NCBI GenBank assembly: GCA_051870875.1
Contig: JBJECG010000063.1
Location: forward strand, 14,644-78,643
Direction: 5' to 3'
DNA length: 64,000 nucleotides
Source of the DNA: Aphodosoma sp051870875
Lineage (GTDB): Bacteria > Bacteroidota > Bacteroidia > Bacteroidales > Paludibacteraceae
Shown: in pieces, positions 36,042-44,449 of the stretch
How the letters are laid out: each line of letters opens with the position of its first letter
Position numbering within the stretch: position 1 is the first letter of the stretch
Position numbers and translations under genes: made by a program
Notes under the pieces: model-generated
The model's database searches: none
What the model saw: only the letters and a program-made list of their open reading frames with translations
Told to the model about the DNA's origin: nothing

Positions 36042-37358
36042 ATGACCTACACCGACATAATCGACTGCGCCATACAACACGCCACTGATGCCGGCTGCAA
36101 CGCAGTAAAGGCAATACTCAACCACGAAACCACAGAAAGCATTGAATGGCGCAACGGCGAACTCAACTACATAAGCAGTGCAGACAGCCTGAATCTGACA
36201 ATCGGGCTGTATGTCGACGGACGCTTCAGCATAGCCGACACCAACCGCCTTTCACCAGCCGACCTTCACAGCTTCATCGCCACCAATGTGGCAAACACCA
36301 GGCTGCTTGCTCCTGACCCTTGCCGCAGGCTGCCAGACCCTTCGCTGTACTACCGGGGCAAGACCGACTGTCTCGACCTTGCAGACAACGGCTACGACAC
36401 CGTCACATTCGATGAAAAAAGCCGTTGTACCGAAACTACATGCAAGGAAATGTCCGACAAACGCACAATATCGGCAGCAGCATCTTTCGATGACATCAAA
36501 ACCCGCACCATAATGAAAACCACCAACGGTTTCCATGGTGAATCGGCCTATACACGATACTCTCTGACTGCCACCGCCAGCGTAAAAGGCATGGACGACG
36601 AACGCCCCGAAGACTTCGGCTACACAGCCGATACACATTGGCACAGACTTCTGAAGACAGGTATCGGGGCAGATGCCTTGCGCAAAGCAGTTGCCAAAAC
36701 AGGGGCAAAGCGCATCGGCACAGGACGCTACACGGTAGTGGTAGACTGCCAGGTATCAGGCAAACTCGTCCAACCGCTCATCAACGCCATAGGCGGCCAA
36801 GCCCAGTATTACAAAAACAGTTTCCTCCTCGGGAAAAGAGGTTCCAAGATAGCATCACCCCTACTCACATTGACCGATACCCCCGTCAGACGCGGCATGA
36901 TAGGTGCGACACTGTTTGACAATGACGGCATCGCAGCCGCCGACCTGCCTCTAATAGAACAGGGGATACTCAGCAATTACCTTATATCACAGTATATGTG
37001 TCTTAAAATGCAACAGACCGGCCGGAATGACTGCGAAGCCACACGCGGGGCAACCACCATCCTTGAGTTCGGCAACCGCCAAGGCTCACAGGCCGACTTG
37101 CTCCACACCATGCACAACGGACTGTTAATCACCGGTTTCAACGGTGGCAACTGCAACGGCACAACCGGCGACTTCTCCTACGGCATCGAGGGCTTCACCG
37201 TCGAAAACGGCATCATAGCCCGCCCCGTTTCAGGAATGCTGATGACAGGCAATATGATTGAACTTTGGCAGAACCTCCAGGCCGTAGCCGACGATGCCCC
37301 CGCCTACGTCACATGGCACACCCCCACCCTGCTCTTTTCCGACATCGCCATCAACTGA
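36042..37358 (+). CDS. tldE: TldE/PmbA family protein, partner of TldD
   Basis: A 438-residue member of the TldD/PmbA family that lacks the HExxxH zinc motif, as TldE does. Typical segments are ESIEWRNGELNYI near the N-terminus, the C-terminal half with VVDCQVSGKLVQPLINAIGGQAQYYKNSFLLGK and GTTGDFSYGIEGFTVENG, and a terminal domain with GMLMTGNMIELW. TldE pairs with TldD (9396-10850, opposite strand, 25 kb away) to form the protease. The ATG at 36042 is preferred over a TTG at 36036. Confidence 0.92.
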   Translation: MTYTDIIDCAIQHATDAGCNAVKAILNHETTESIEWRNGELNYISSADSLNLTIGLYVDGRFSIADTNRLSPADLHSFIATNVANTRLLAPDPCRRLPDPSLYYRGKTDCLDLADNGYDTVTFDEKSRCTETTCKEMSDKRTISAAASFDDIKTRTIMKTTNGFHGESAYTRYSLTATASVKGMDDERPEDFGYTADTHWHRLLKTGIGADALRKAVAKTGAKRIGTGRYTVVVDCQVSGKLVQPLINAIGGQAQYYKNSFLLGKRGSKIASPLLTLTDTPVRRGMIGATLFDNDGIAAADLPLIEQGILSNYLISQYMCLKMQQTGRNDCEATRGATTILEFGNRQGSQADLLHTMHNGLLITGFNGGNCNGTTGDFSYGIEGFTVENGIIARPVSGMLMTGNMIELWQNLQAVADDAPAYVTWHTPTLLFSDIAIN

Positions 37359-37915
37359 CAACGTTGCCATTCAATCTATAAAATATCTCAAAAAGGTTGT
37401 ATCGCTATAACCTTCTTGCGATAGGGATAGAGAAAAACTTAGCCACCATTTTACTGTGGATTTTTATATATTGGCTCGCCATGATTATCCAATGATTGTG
37501 GTTCGGACGCGCAAAAAGAGAGAATACTTGGATACTTTACACCATACGGAAGTGGCCTCGAAGTCTACAATGCCACGTTGTTTGTGAGCAAGGCGAAAAG
37601 GACGGTAGTTGGAGAGTGTTTTTGACACAGTAATTGTGAATAATGCCAGATGAATAGGTGGAATTATATCCGTCAGTGTGCGACATCGGTGATTGCGTGT
37701 TGGGTTTTGATACGTTTCCTGATTGTGCAACCGATAGCTGCGCAATTGAGGAGCCGGTTCTTTTCTCCACCATAAGTTCTTGGATGGTGTGGAAAATGGT
37801 GACGAGTTGCTTATTATGAAATTGCAACGTGGTAACGACAATCGGGATACGGGTTATCGTGATTATCGCCACCACGTTTTGATGGCTTGAGTTGTTGCAT
37901 TAATATCAAAAAACG
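37359..37915. other. Intergenic region with degenerate coding traces and a possible pseudoknot
   Basis: No intact gene. On the plus strand a stretch from about 37456 to 37554 reads as protein-like sequence (ILARHDYPMIVVRTRKK...), then breaks into other frames, which suggests a decayed gene; I cannot name the family. Open frames of 112 and 118 codons on the minus strand have no recognisable domain. At 37393-37423 two interlocked complementary pairs (aaggtt/aacctt and tatcgc/gcgata) could form an H-type pseudoknot. Confidence 0.35.
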
Positions 37916-38455
37916 TTATCTGTCAACCACTTTCCAGAGGATACCGTCAATTTTGTATTCCGTGATGCCAAGACCGTTGACGATTTTCACATAGTCGGAA
38001 GCATCGGCATTGCCACCTCTTGGAATGGTGTACTCTTCGTTGCTTGTATCGAAAATTCCGGGAAGAACATTTTCGTACCATGTAGAATACCCTACACGTT
38101 CTGCATTGGGAGAATATAACGTTACGTCTACACTGACATCGCTCTCAGCTGAATAGACTATCAGGCTGTTGCTTCCAGAATTGTCTTCAACTGCGTTAAA
38201 CGTCATTGAAACTTCAGCGTGGTTTCTTGTACACTTTTCACAACGCTTGTAGTGCTGCGGTTCCATAAAGTGCCATTCCGTTACAACAAATTGAGCCGTG
38301 TCGTGTCCGGCAGTTGCAAAAGTCATGGTGTCACCTACAGAATACGGCGCAAAACCTTTTATTTCGGCTGAAAGAAGCTCCAAGTCGTACTGACCGCCGT
38401 TGCATGCGCAAAGCAACATTGCCAGGAATGCAAGTGATAAATTCAAGTGTTTCAT
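37916..38455 (-). CDS. Hypothetical lipoprotein, 179 aa
   Basis: A signal peptide ends in the lipobox LCAC with Cys18, so the protein is a predicted lipoprotein. A CxxC pair (YKRCEKCTRNH) lies near residues 72-75. The rest is beta-rich with Ser/Thr/Asp-rich turns, and resembles an Ig-like or jelly-roll fold without a family I recognise. It lies next to secreted T9SS-type genes on the same strand. Function is unknown. Confidence 0.65.
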   Translation of the reverse strand: MKHLNLSLAFLAMLLCACNGGQYDLELLSAEIKGFAPYSVGDTMTFATAGHDTAQFVVTEWHFMEPQHYKRCEKCTRNHAEVSMTFNAVEDNSGSNSLIVYSAESDVSVDVTLYSPNAERVGYSTWYENVLPGIFDTSNEEYTIPRGGNADASDYVKIVNGLGITEYKIDGILWKVVDR

Positions 38456-38467
38456 AGTGGTATGGTT

Positions 38468-38677
38468 TTAATGTTTGACGAAAATTTTATCGCGATGGAC
38501 TATTCGTCCATCAACAGAAGCAGTTACAATGTAACAACCCTCTATCAGGCCTGAAGTGGCGATTCGCACTTCTCCTGACACGCGCTGACGGGTAGCAACC
38601 AAAGCACCATTCAGATTGTAGATGTCAACATTGGCACAAACATTATCGCCAACTGAGACTGCTCTGTCGTCATCGGG
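38468..38677 (-). pseudogene. Orphan T9SS-type C-terminal sorting domain
   Basis: Right after the 675-residue propeller gene, another frame encodes about 70 residues with the pattern of a type-IX sorting domain: NVDIYNLNGALVATRQ, then SGLIEGCYIVTASVDG and the basic end KIFVKH with a stop at 38468. It has no protein body and no good start codon, and a TGA lies at 38678-38680. This is probably the remnant of a deleted secreted protein or of a former longer tail of the propeller gene. Confidence 0.5.
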
Positions 38678-40697
38678 TCAGCACAGTCTTTTTGCCGCCG
38701 TCGATGTAGATGTGCCCCGGCTGCATGCTGGAGCGTGGAACTGGTCGCCCAAGGAGGTCGTAGACGAATGGGGAGAAAACAGGAGCTGGGGCGATAGCGG
38801 GCGTGGCGGATAGAGCGGATAGATCGATGCGGGCGGCGGAGATGCCGAACGGGAGCCAGTGGGTGAGCCAGATGATGGCGGTAACGGGGTTGATGGCGAT
38901 GCTGCGGACATAGTTGTAAGATATGCCGGAGTTGCGGACATCGAAAGTGGTCCAAGTCTGATGTCCATCGAAGCAAGTGAGGCCGCATGGACCGAGAGTG
39001 GCGAGCCAGAGATGGCCGTAACGGTCGACGGCGATGTCCATTATGGTGTTGCTACAGAGCGGAGAGTTGTCCGAGTTGTAGTTGGTCCAGGTGGTGCCGT
39101 TGAAACGGGTGAGGCCATGTCCGAATTCGGGACCGTCAACGGGCAGCTCATCGGAGCGGCTGTCATCGCACGTGGCACACCAGAGATTGCCGGAGTCGTC
39201 GAAGACGATGCTGCGGGAGAAGTCGGAAGGGATGGGGCAAGTGGATTTATCGAAGATAGTGAAGCGACCATCTTCGATACGACAGAGACCGTGAAAGTGG
39301 GTACTGACCCAGAGGGCAGAACCGTAGGACGCTATGTCGGTGATGCGGTCGGTGGGCAGAGGAGAGTCGGTAGCGGTATAGGATGTCCAGGAGGTGCCGT
39401 CGTACATGTATAGACCATGAAACGGGGTACCGATCCAAAGACGACCTGCAGGGTCAACGTGGATGACATTGATGGTATGGCGACGGAGCGGTGTGGCGAC
39501 AGCGGTGAAACGGGTGGTGTCGGATGCGGAGATGCAGATGAGGCGGATGTCGCCGCTATCGTTGGGGGCTATCCAGAGGCGGTCGAAAGGATCGATGTAG
39601 ACGAGGGACGAGTCGGATGCATCGAGGAGATGAATGAAAGTGCCGGCTGTGTCGCTCCGGACGATGCCGTCGGTGGTGGAGAGGATGGCGTTGCCGTCGC
39701 GGTCGGCGACTATATTGTTGGCATTGTCGATGGAGTGCGGTTCAGTACCGAAATCGATATGCTCGAATATGCCGTCGGAAAAGCTCCAGAGGCCGCTGCG
39801 ACGCATGCCGACCCATATGGTACCTCCGTCGCAGACGACCTCGGTGACAAAATCGCCCGCGATACCGGATGGGACCTGGTATGCGGTGCTGTTGCCCGCC
39901 ATGTAGCGGACGAGGCAGCCGCGGATGTCGCCATACCAGAGGTCACCGTCGTGGTCGAAATCGAGAGCCGTGGTGGTGCGGAAAACATCGGTGGATGAGA
40001 CAGAGACTCCGTCGGAGCGGTAGAGACCGCCATCGGCGGCTATCCACTTGGTACCGTCGGGGGCGATGGCTATGTCATTGATGAAGCCCTGTATATCGTT
40101 GCCGATGACGGTGATGCGCTCGTCGGGTGAAATTTTGCCGAAGCAAAATCCGCCGAACCATACGGTGTCGGCAGGGTCGACGGCGATAGCCTGGAAGATA
40201 CCGTCGGAACGGATGTCCCACCGGGGAAGGGAGTACGGATGGAATCCGGAGTCATCGTATCGGTAGATGGTTAGGAGGCCGGCTATCCAGAGTCGGTCGT
40301 GGCGGTCAACGGCGAAGTCGGAGTTGTAGTAGTCGAAACGCAGGTGACCGGTAGTGGAGTTGAAATTTTGGAAAGTGCCGTCGCGGTAGAGATCAATGCC
40401 GTAATTGCGGCCACCTATCCAGAGTTGGTCGCCACGGCAGGCGATGCCGGTGGCGTGGTTGTCGGTCAGGCCGTCAAGATGGGTTATGATGGTAGATGTG
40501 CAGGAGGTTTTGTCGTAACGGACGATGCCGCCACCGCGGGTGGAGATCCAGAGAATATCATCGGTGAGGGCAATGTGGCTTATCCAGCGTTGGTCTGTGA
40601 GATTAATCCAGTCGGTGAGCTGGGCGCGGATGGGGAAGATGGCGGTAAGGATAACGGCAAGCAAAGCAATCATCCTGTTAAATAATACCTGTTTCAT
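38670..40697 (-). CDS. Secreted two-component-regulator-type beta-propeller protein
   Basis: A 675-residue exported protein (signal peptide to about residue 25, IFPIRAQ) made of repeated propeller blades of the Reg_prop kind, recognised by repeated (L/I)W(I/V)(G/A/S)T..GL.(R/L)(Y/F)DG segments such as LWISTRGGGIVRYD, LWIGTPFHGLYMYDG and LWVSTHFHGLCRIEDG. In Bacteroidetes these usually form the sensor part of hybrid two-component proteins; here there is no membrane anchor or kinase. The C-terminus (FVYDLLGRPVPRSSMQPGHIYIDGGKKTV) looks like a T9SS sorting tail. Its base composition is visibly GC-richer than the AT-rich gene upstream. Confidence 0.72.
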   Translation of the reverse strand: MKQVLFNRMIALLAVILTAIFPIRAQLTDWINLTDQRWISHIALTDDILWISTRGGGIVRYDKTSCTSTIITHLDGLTDNHATGIACRGDQLWIGGRNYGIDLYRDGTFQNFNSTTGHLRFDYYNSDFAVDRHDRLWIAGLLTIYRYDDSGFHPYSLPRWDIRSDGIFQAIAVDPADTVWFGGFCFGKISPDERITVIGNDIQGFINDIAIAPDGTKWIAADGGLYRSDGVSVSSTDVFRTTTALDFDHDGDLWYGDIRGCLVRYMAGNSTAYQVPSGIAGDFVTEVVCDGGTIWVGMRRSGLWSFSDGIFEHIDFGTEPHSIDNANNIVADRDGNAILSTTDGIVRSDTAGTFIHLLDASDSSLVYIDPFDRLWIAPNDSGDIRLICISASDTTRFTAVATPLRRHTINVIHVDPAGRLWIGTPFHGLYMYDGTSWTSYTATDSPLPTDRITDIASYGSALWVSTHFHGLCRIEDGRFTIFDKSTCPIPSDFSRSIVFDDSGNLWCATCDDSRSDELPVDGPEFGHGLTRFNGTTWTNYNSDNSPLCSNTIMDIAVDRYGHLWLATLGPCGLTCFDGHQTWTTFDVRNSGISYNYVRSIAINPVTAIIWLTHWLPFGISAARIDLSALSATPAIAPAPVFSPFVYDLLGRPVPRSSMQPGHIYIDGGKKTVLTR

Positions 40698-40782
40698 AGT
40701 TATGGCAATTAAAAGTTTAAACTAACATTATTAATCAAGAATTTATTCCTCAGTCAAAATACAAACGACAAATCCCAGCATA

Positions 40783-43236
40783 TCATGGTTTTAATGATAC
40801 TTTTTTTACATTGATTTTTCCATCAATCGTCAGACGAACCAAATAGACATTTTCACCATTAGGCCTAAGAGTGAATGTATGTGATCCACGATTCAGAATT
40901 TGGTTGCTGATTGCTGTATTAAGAATATATCCTGACGTATTCAACAAATCTAATGATACAGTAGACTGTTCATTCTGTAGATTAACCAGTACTTCAATTG
41001 TGTTTGCAGAAGAATACACGTTGAATTCAGTCTCATTGCTGTATGAATAATTCTCAGTCATATTATCAATAGATTTGGTATATTTAGTCATTTCTGCTGA
41101 TAAAATACGTCTTACTATTTCTTTTGCATTTGTCAATATTGGACGATATATAATGACATCTGAATTATTCAATTTATTCTTCGCCAAAGCTTGAACATCT
41201 TTTACTATTGGGACATATTTATCATATACCAAATCTTCAATAAGAAAAACGGAAGCAATCTCATTTGAGGCAACTTTTTGATACAATACATCCATTAAGT
41301 TATTATTACTACGACACAACGACAAAACTTTTCGATATGCATCGCAATCCTTTATCAAATCAGGATTACTGTTAACAGATTTATCAAATGTTTTCTGCCA
41401 ATTGTCATAAGCAGTTTCAAAAGTCTGTCTTTCAGTTTTGTTTATGGCACTAATCTTCCTATTTATCAGTGTCTTTTCTTCTTGGGTAAAGTCTATATAC
41501 TCTACCAAGACTTCATTATTCGCCACCTGTTCCTCCAATGACAATGTCATTGCACCAGATTCCATTGGAATATAATACTCAACAATCTGACCATATCCAT
41601 CAGTTCCACCTATAGCATTTTTCGGATGAAAAAACCTCATCAATTGGCCAGCCTTACTTTCCCAAGAATAACCATGCGCATTACAATCAGCGCCTTTTGT
41701 AATAGAAGCGTGAGTATATTCTTTTATGCTACCATCGGGATTTATTTGTGCCCAAAGGGCTACTTTCCCATTATCAGCATTAGCTCCTGTACGTGTTAGA
41801 CCTCTCCATGAATAATAAGAATCAAATGCCATCAAGTGAGTCTTTGGATTATAACGATCATACGTCAGTGAATCATAATAAAACGAAGAAGACGTACTGG
41901 ATGGCCATTCCCAACTAGACGTTATACCTCCTGTCCAAGCTATGCAATTATATTTGCTGGACGCAGGACTTGATTGTATAGCATCATCTGACTTTAACAA
42001 AGGGAAAAATTGAAGCACCTCATCGGCAGTCTTACATCTTGCGTACACATCACATTGTGTAGTTGGGGAATAAGAACTGTGGGTCGATAATAATACGCTA
42101 TGTACCGTTCTCGTATATGCTGTCTTGACACGTGAGTTATGTCCCCAAAATAGACTTAAAGATGTATTATAATCGTCATTAAAACAATATATTTTACCTG
42201 GTATTGAACTACCTTCTTCTACCCATAGAAACGGGTCACCCGTACCCTTACATGTGAATGAATTGTATGTAATACCCGAATTTTGCACGCTACGTACACC
42301 CCTGCTGAAAATTGGGATGTTACTGTAATAGTTTTGACAGTTTACATTCAGATTACAAAAACCAGATTGTCCATTTTTGTATGAACGTACTCTAACGTAA
42401 TACGTTCCCGTTTCAGGAATATAAATACTCAATGATGCCATGCAGTTACTATTCGACAATGCCGACCATGAATATTGGAACGGTTTAGATGAACTGAAGC
42501 ATTCAAGTACATGGGCAAAATTATCTACACCTGTGGTTAGTAAAAGTACGTATTGTCCTGCCACGAATGATACTATTTTGTAAAATGTATATTTTATAGG
42601 AATATCCAAAGCATACTCAAAATCATACAGAGGATCATCATAAACAATAGAGGACAGCATTATATCTTGTCTATTCCCTAAAGTAGAATCCATTTCGTTC
42701 CGCCTACTATGCATCACAGTCGATGACTTCTGCCTTTCTGCAAGAATTGTCTCTCTATATCGTTCATACATATCATTAGATATTTGAGCATTTGTAATAT
42801 TTGAGGCAATTTTCACGTGTTCCACGTTAGGAACATCCGGAGCAGTTCCAAATATGGCGATTTTATTGATACCTCTATGCAATGGGATAGCTGGATGTCC
42901 CGATATGGTTACATTTTGCCAATCTCCTTGATTGAATACTAATTGTCCACAACTGTTTTGGTTTACACTAACATCATATGTGGCAAATGTTCCATCTGGT
43001 AATTCCGTAGGACAAACCCAAAATGCAACCTGATAATTTCCACTTTGGGGCATTTCAACTTCAAATGTAATGGAAGTCGTATTTTCATCAGTTTGTACAA
43101 TAGCCTGTTTAATAACACCTTCGCCACCCAATCGGGTATTATTTTGAAAGTAATTCGTTATTGCCAGTGACTGTGCCTGTACACCTAAGCCATTTATAAA
43201 TACATATATAGCAAGCAGATAAAAAAATTGTTTCAT
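40783..43236 (-). CDS. AT-rich secreted protein, T9SS cargo with a Cys/His core, 817 aa
   Basis: Signal peptide to about residue 21 (GVQA). Residues 25-150 form a beta-sandwich; residues 200-320 contain a second beta domain with YYVRVRSYKNGQSGFCN. A core with YNCIAWTGG (Cys near 429) and later HASITKG (His near 508) and WESKAGQLMRFFHP resembles the Cys-His arrangement of papain-like folds and a family of cyanobacterial and Bacteroidetes unknown proteins, but catalysis is inferred. A helical region follows (about 580-740), then a T9SS sorting domain ending LVRLTIDGKINVKKVSLKP. The low GC content and distinct codon use against its neighbours suggest horizontal acquisition. A surface or secreted location is likely. 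Confidence 0.65.
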   Translation of the reverse strand: MKQFFYLLAIYVFINGLGVQAQSLAITNYFQNNTRLGGEGVIKQAIVQTDENTTSITFEVEMPQSGNYQVAFWVCPTELPDGTFATYDVSVNQNSCGQLVFNQGDWQNVTISGHPAIPLHRGINKIAIFGTAPDVPNVEHVKIASNITNAQISNDMYERYRETILAERQKSSTVMHSRRNEMDSTLGNRQDIMLSSIVYDDPLYDFEYALDIPIKYTFYKIVSFVAGQYVLLLTTGVDNFAHVLECFSSSKPFQYSWSALSNSNCMASLSIYIPETGTYYVRVRSYKNGQSGFCNLNVNCQNYYSNIPIFSRGVRSVQNSGITYNSFTCKGTGDPFLWVEEGSSIPGKIYCFNDDYNTSLSLFWGHNSRVKTAYTRTVHSVLLSTHSSYSPTTQCDVYARCKTADEVLQFFPLLKSDDAIQSSPASSKYNCIAWTGGITSSWEWPSSTSSSFYYDSLTYDRYNPKTHLMAFDSYYSWRGLTRTGANADNGKVALWAQINPDGSIKEYTHASITKGADCNAHGYSWESKAGQLMRFFHPKNAIGGTDGYGQIVEYYIPMESGAMTLSLEEQVANNEVLVEYIDFTQEEKTLINRKISAINKTERQTFETAYDNWQKTFDKSVNSNPDLIKDCDAYRKVLSLCRSNNNLMDVLYQKVASNEIASVFLIEDLVYDKYVPIVKDVQALAKNKLNNSDVIIYRPILTNAKEIVRRILSAEMTKYTKSIDNMTENYSYSNETEFNVYSSANTIEVLVNLQNEQSTVSLDLLNTSGYILNTAISNQILNRGSHTFTLRPNGENVYLVRLTIDGKINVKKVSLKP

Positions 43237-43585
43237 GACAGTAATAAAATTTAGATGATAATAACTCCAACTACAACAAATAATATGTCGTAGAAAAAGC
43301 GACTATATGCGTGTTGAATGGATAATATTCGGAATGATACGGACACCAATGTCCTATTTCCCCTGCCTGGCCGACAGACAGGGAGAGAACTAATCGCCGA
43401 TGTAGGGCAGATATCGGTGCGAAACGGAGGTTCTCATCGGAAATGGCATGTGCATTTTTGCATGTTGCAAATATATATATTTTTTTTTGGCTTTGCAATA
43501 CCTTTATAAATATTTTGGTTGTGTGCGGTAGGGTACATTTTACAATTTGGGGGCTGCAAGATGGTTGTTTGTCAGAAGTTTTTCG
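43237..43585. other. Intergenic region upstream of the IscU-like gene
   Basis: No gene is supported; a 138-codon minus-strand frame (43271-43687) has no recognisable features and overlaps the promoter below. It is AT-rich between 43460 and 43510. An imperfect stem ccctgcctg/cagacaggg lies at about 43361-43383. Confidence 0.4.
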
Positions 43586-43593
43586 TACCTTTG
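43586..43593 (+). promoter_or_regulatory. -7 box of the IscU-like/GGGtGRT operon
   Basis: TACCTTTG at 43586-43593 matches TAnnTTTG, with GTTG about 18 bases upstream. The leader to the ATG at 43736 would be about 135 bases. Confidence 0.6.
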
Positions 43594-43735
43594 CAGTCAA
43601 TTTGCAGTAAAGCAGTATATCATTTCCACAGAATCTATAGAAAAGGCCTTGCAATGCATCGGACAGCGTGTCGGTACAGGACGCCAAGTGTCGGAATACG
43701 GGAACTATAACAGATAAAATAAAACATTAGAAGGT

Positions 43736-44428
43736 ATGATTTATTCACACGAAGTGGAAAACATGTGTGTGGTGGCCAAAGGTGCCACTCATGCTTCCGC
43801 CCCAATCCCGCAAGAGGGTAAGTGGGTCCGGGCCAAAGAGATTAGAGACATATCGGGTCTTACCCACGGTGTAGGTTGGTGCGCCCCCCAGCAGGGAGCC
43901 TGCAAACTGACCCTCAACGTAAAAGATGGCATCATCCAGGAAGCTCTCGTCGAAACCATCGGTTGCTCCGGCATGACACACTCTGCTGCCATGGCTTCGG
44001 AAATACTTCCGGGCAAAACTCTTCTCGAAGCACTCAACACCGATCTGGTATGCGATGCCATCAACACCGCCATGCGCGAACTCTTTCTCCAGATAGTATA
44101 CGGCCGTACCCAGTCAGCCTTCTCTGAGGGCGGTCTGGTTGTAGGCGCTTCACTCGAAGACCTCGGCAAAGGCCTCCGCTCCCAGGTTGGCACCATGTTC
44201 GGCACACTGGCAAAAGGAACACGTTACCTTGAAATGGCCGAAGGATACTGCACCCGCATGGCCCTTGATGCCGACGGGGAGGTGATAGGATACGAATTTG
44301 TCCACCTTGGCAAATTCATGGATATGGTGAAAAAAGGCATTGATGCCAACGAAGCGCTCGAAAAGGCAAAAGGCACTTACGGCCGTTTCAAAGACGCTGT
44401 CCAATATATAGACCCACGTAACAAATAA
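43736..44428 (+). CDS. IscU/NifU-like iron-sulfur scaffold-type protein
   Basis: A 230-residue protein whose middle resembles IscU/NifU: VETIGCSGMTHSAAMASEILPGKTLLEAL (Cys77) matches the IscU helix with its cluster cysteine. Further Cys at 49, 56 and 106 give possible cluster ligands, with GWCAPQQGACKLTL equivalent to the first IscU strand. It is longer than IscU, and its C-terminal 90 residues with a YCTRM segment are of unknown role. It is paired with a GGGtGRT-family gene 21 bases downstream, a known conserved pairing. An iron-sulfur role is inferred from fold and neighbour. Confidence 0.72.
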   Translation: MIYSHEVENMCVVAKGATHASAPIPQEGKWVRAKEIRDISGLTHGVGWCAPQQGACKLTLNVKDGIIQEALVETIGCSGMTHSAAMASEILPGKTLLEALNTDLVCDAINTAMRELFLQIVYGRTQSAFSEGGLVVGASLEDLGKGLRSQVGTMFGTLAKGTRYLEMAEGYCTRMALDADGEVIGYEFVHLGKFMDMVKKGIDANEALEKAKGTYGRFKDAVQYIDPRNK

Positions 44429-44449
44429 ACTGACAGGAGGATAACAATT

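Noticed and set aside
39041..40685. Many long plus-strand frames opposite the propeller gene
   Set aside because: They are antisense shadows caused by GC-rich codon use in the minus-strand gene.
43271..43687. 138-codon minus-strand frame before the IscU-like gene
   Set aside because: It overlaps the promoter of the opposite gene and has no recognisable features.
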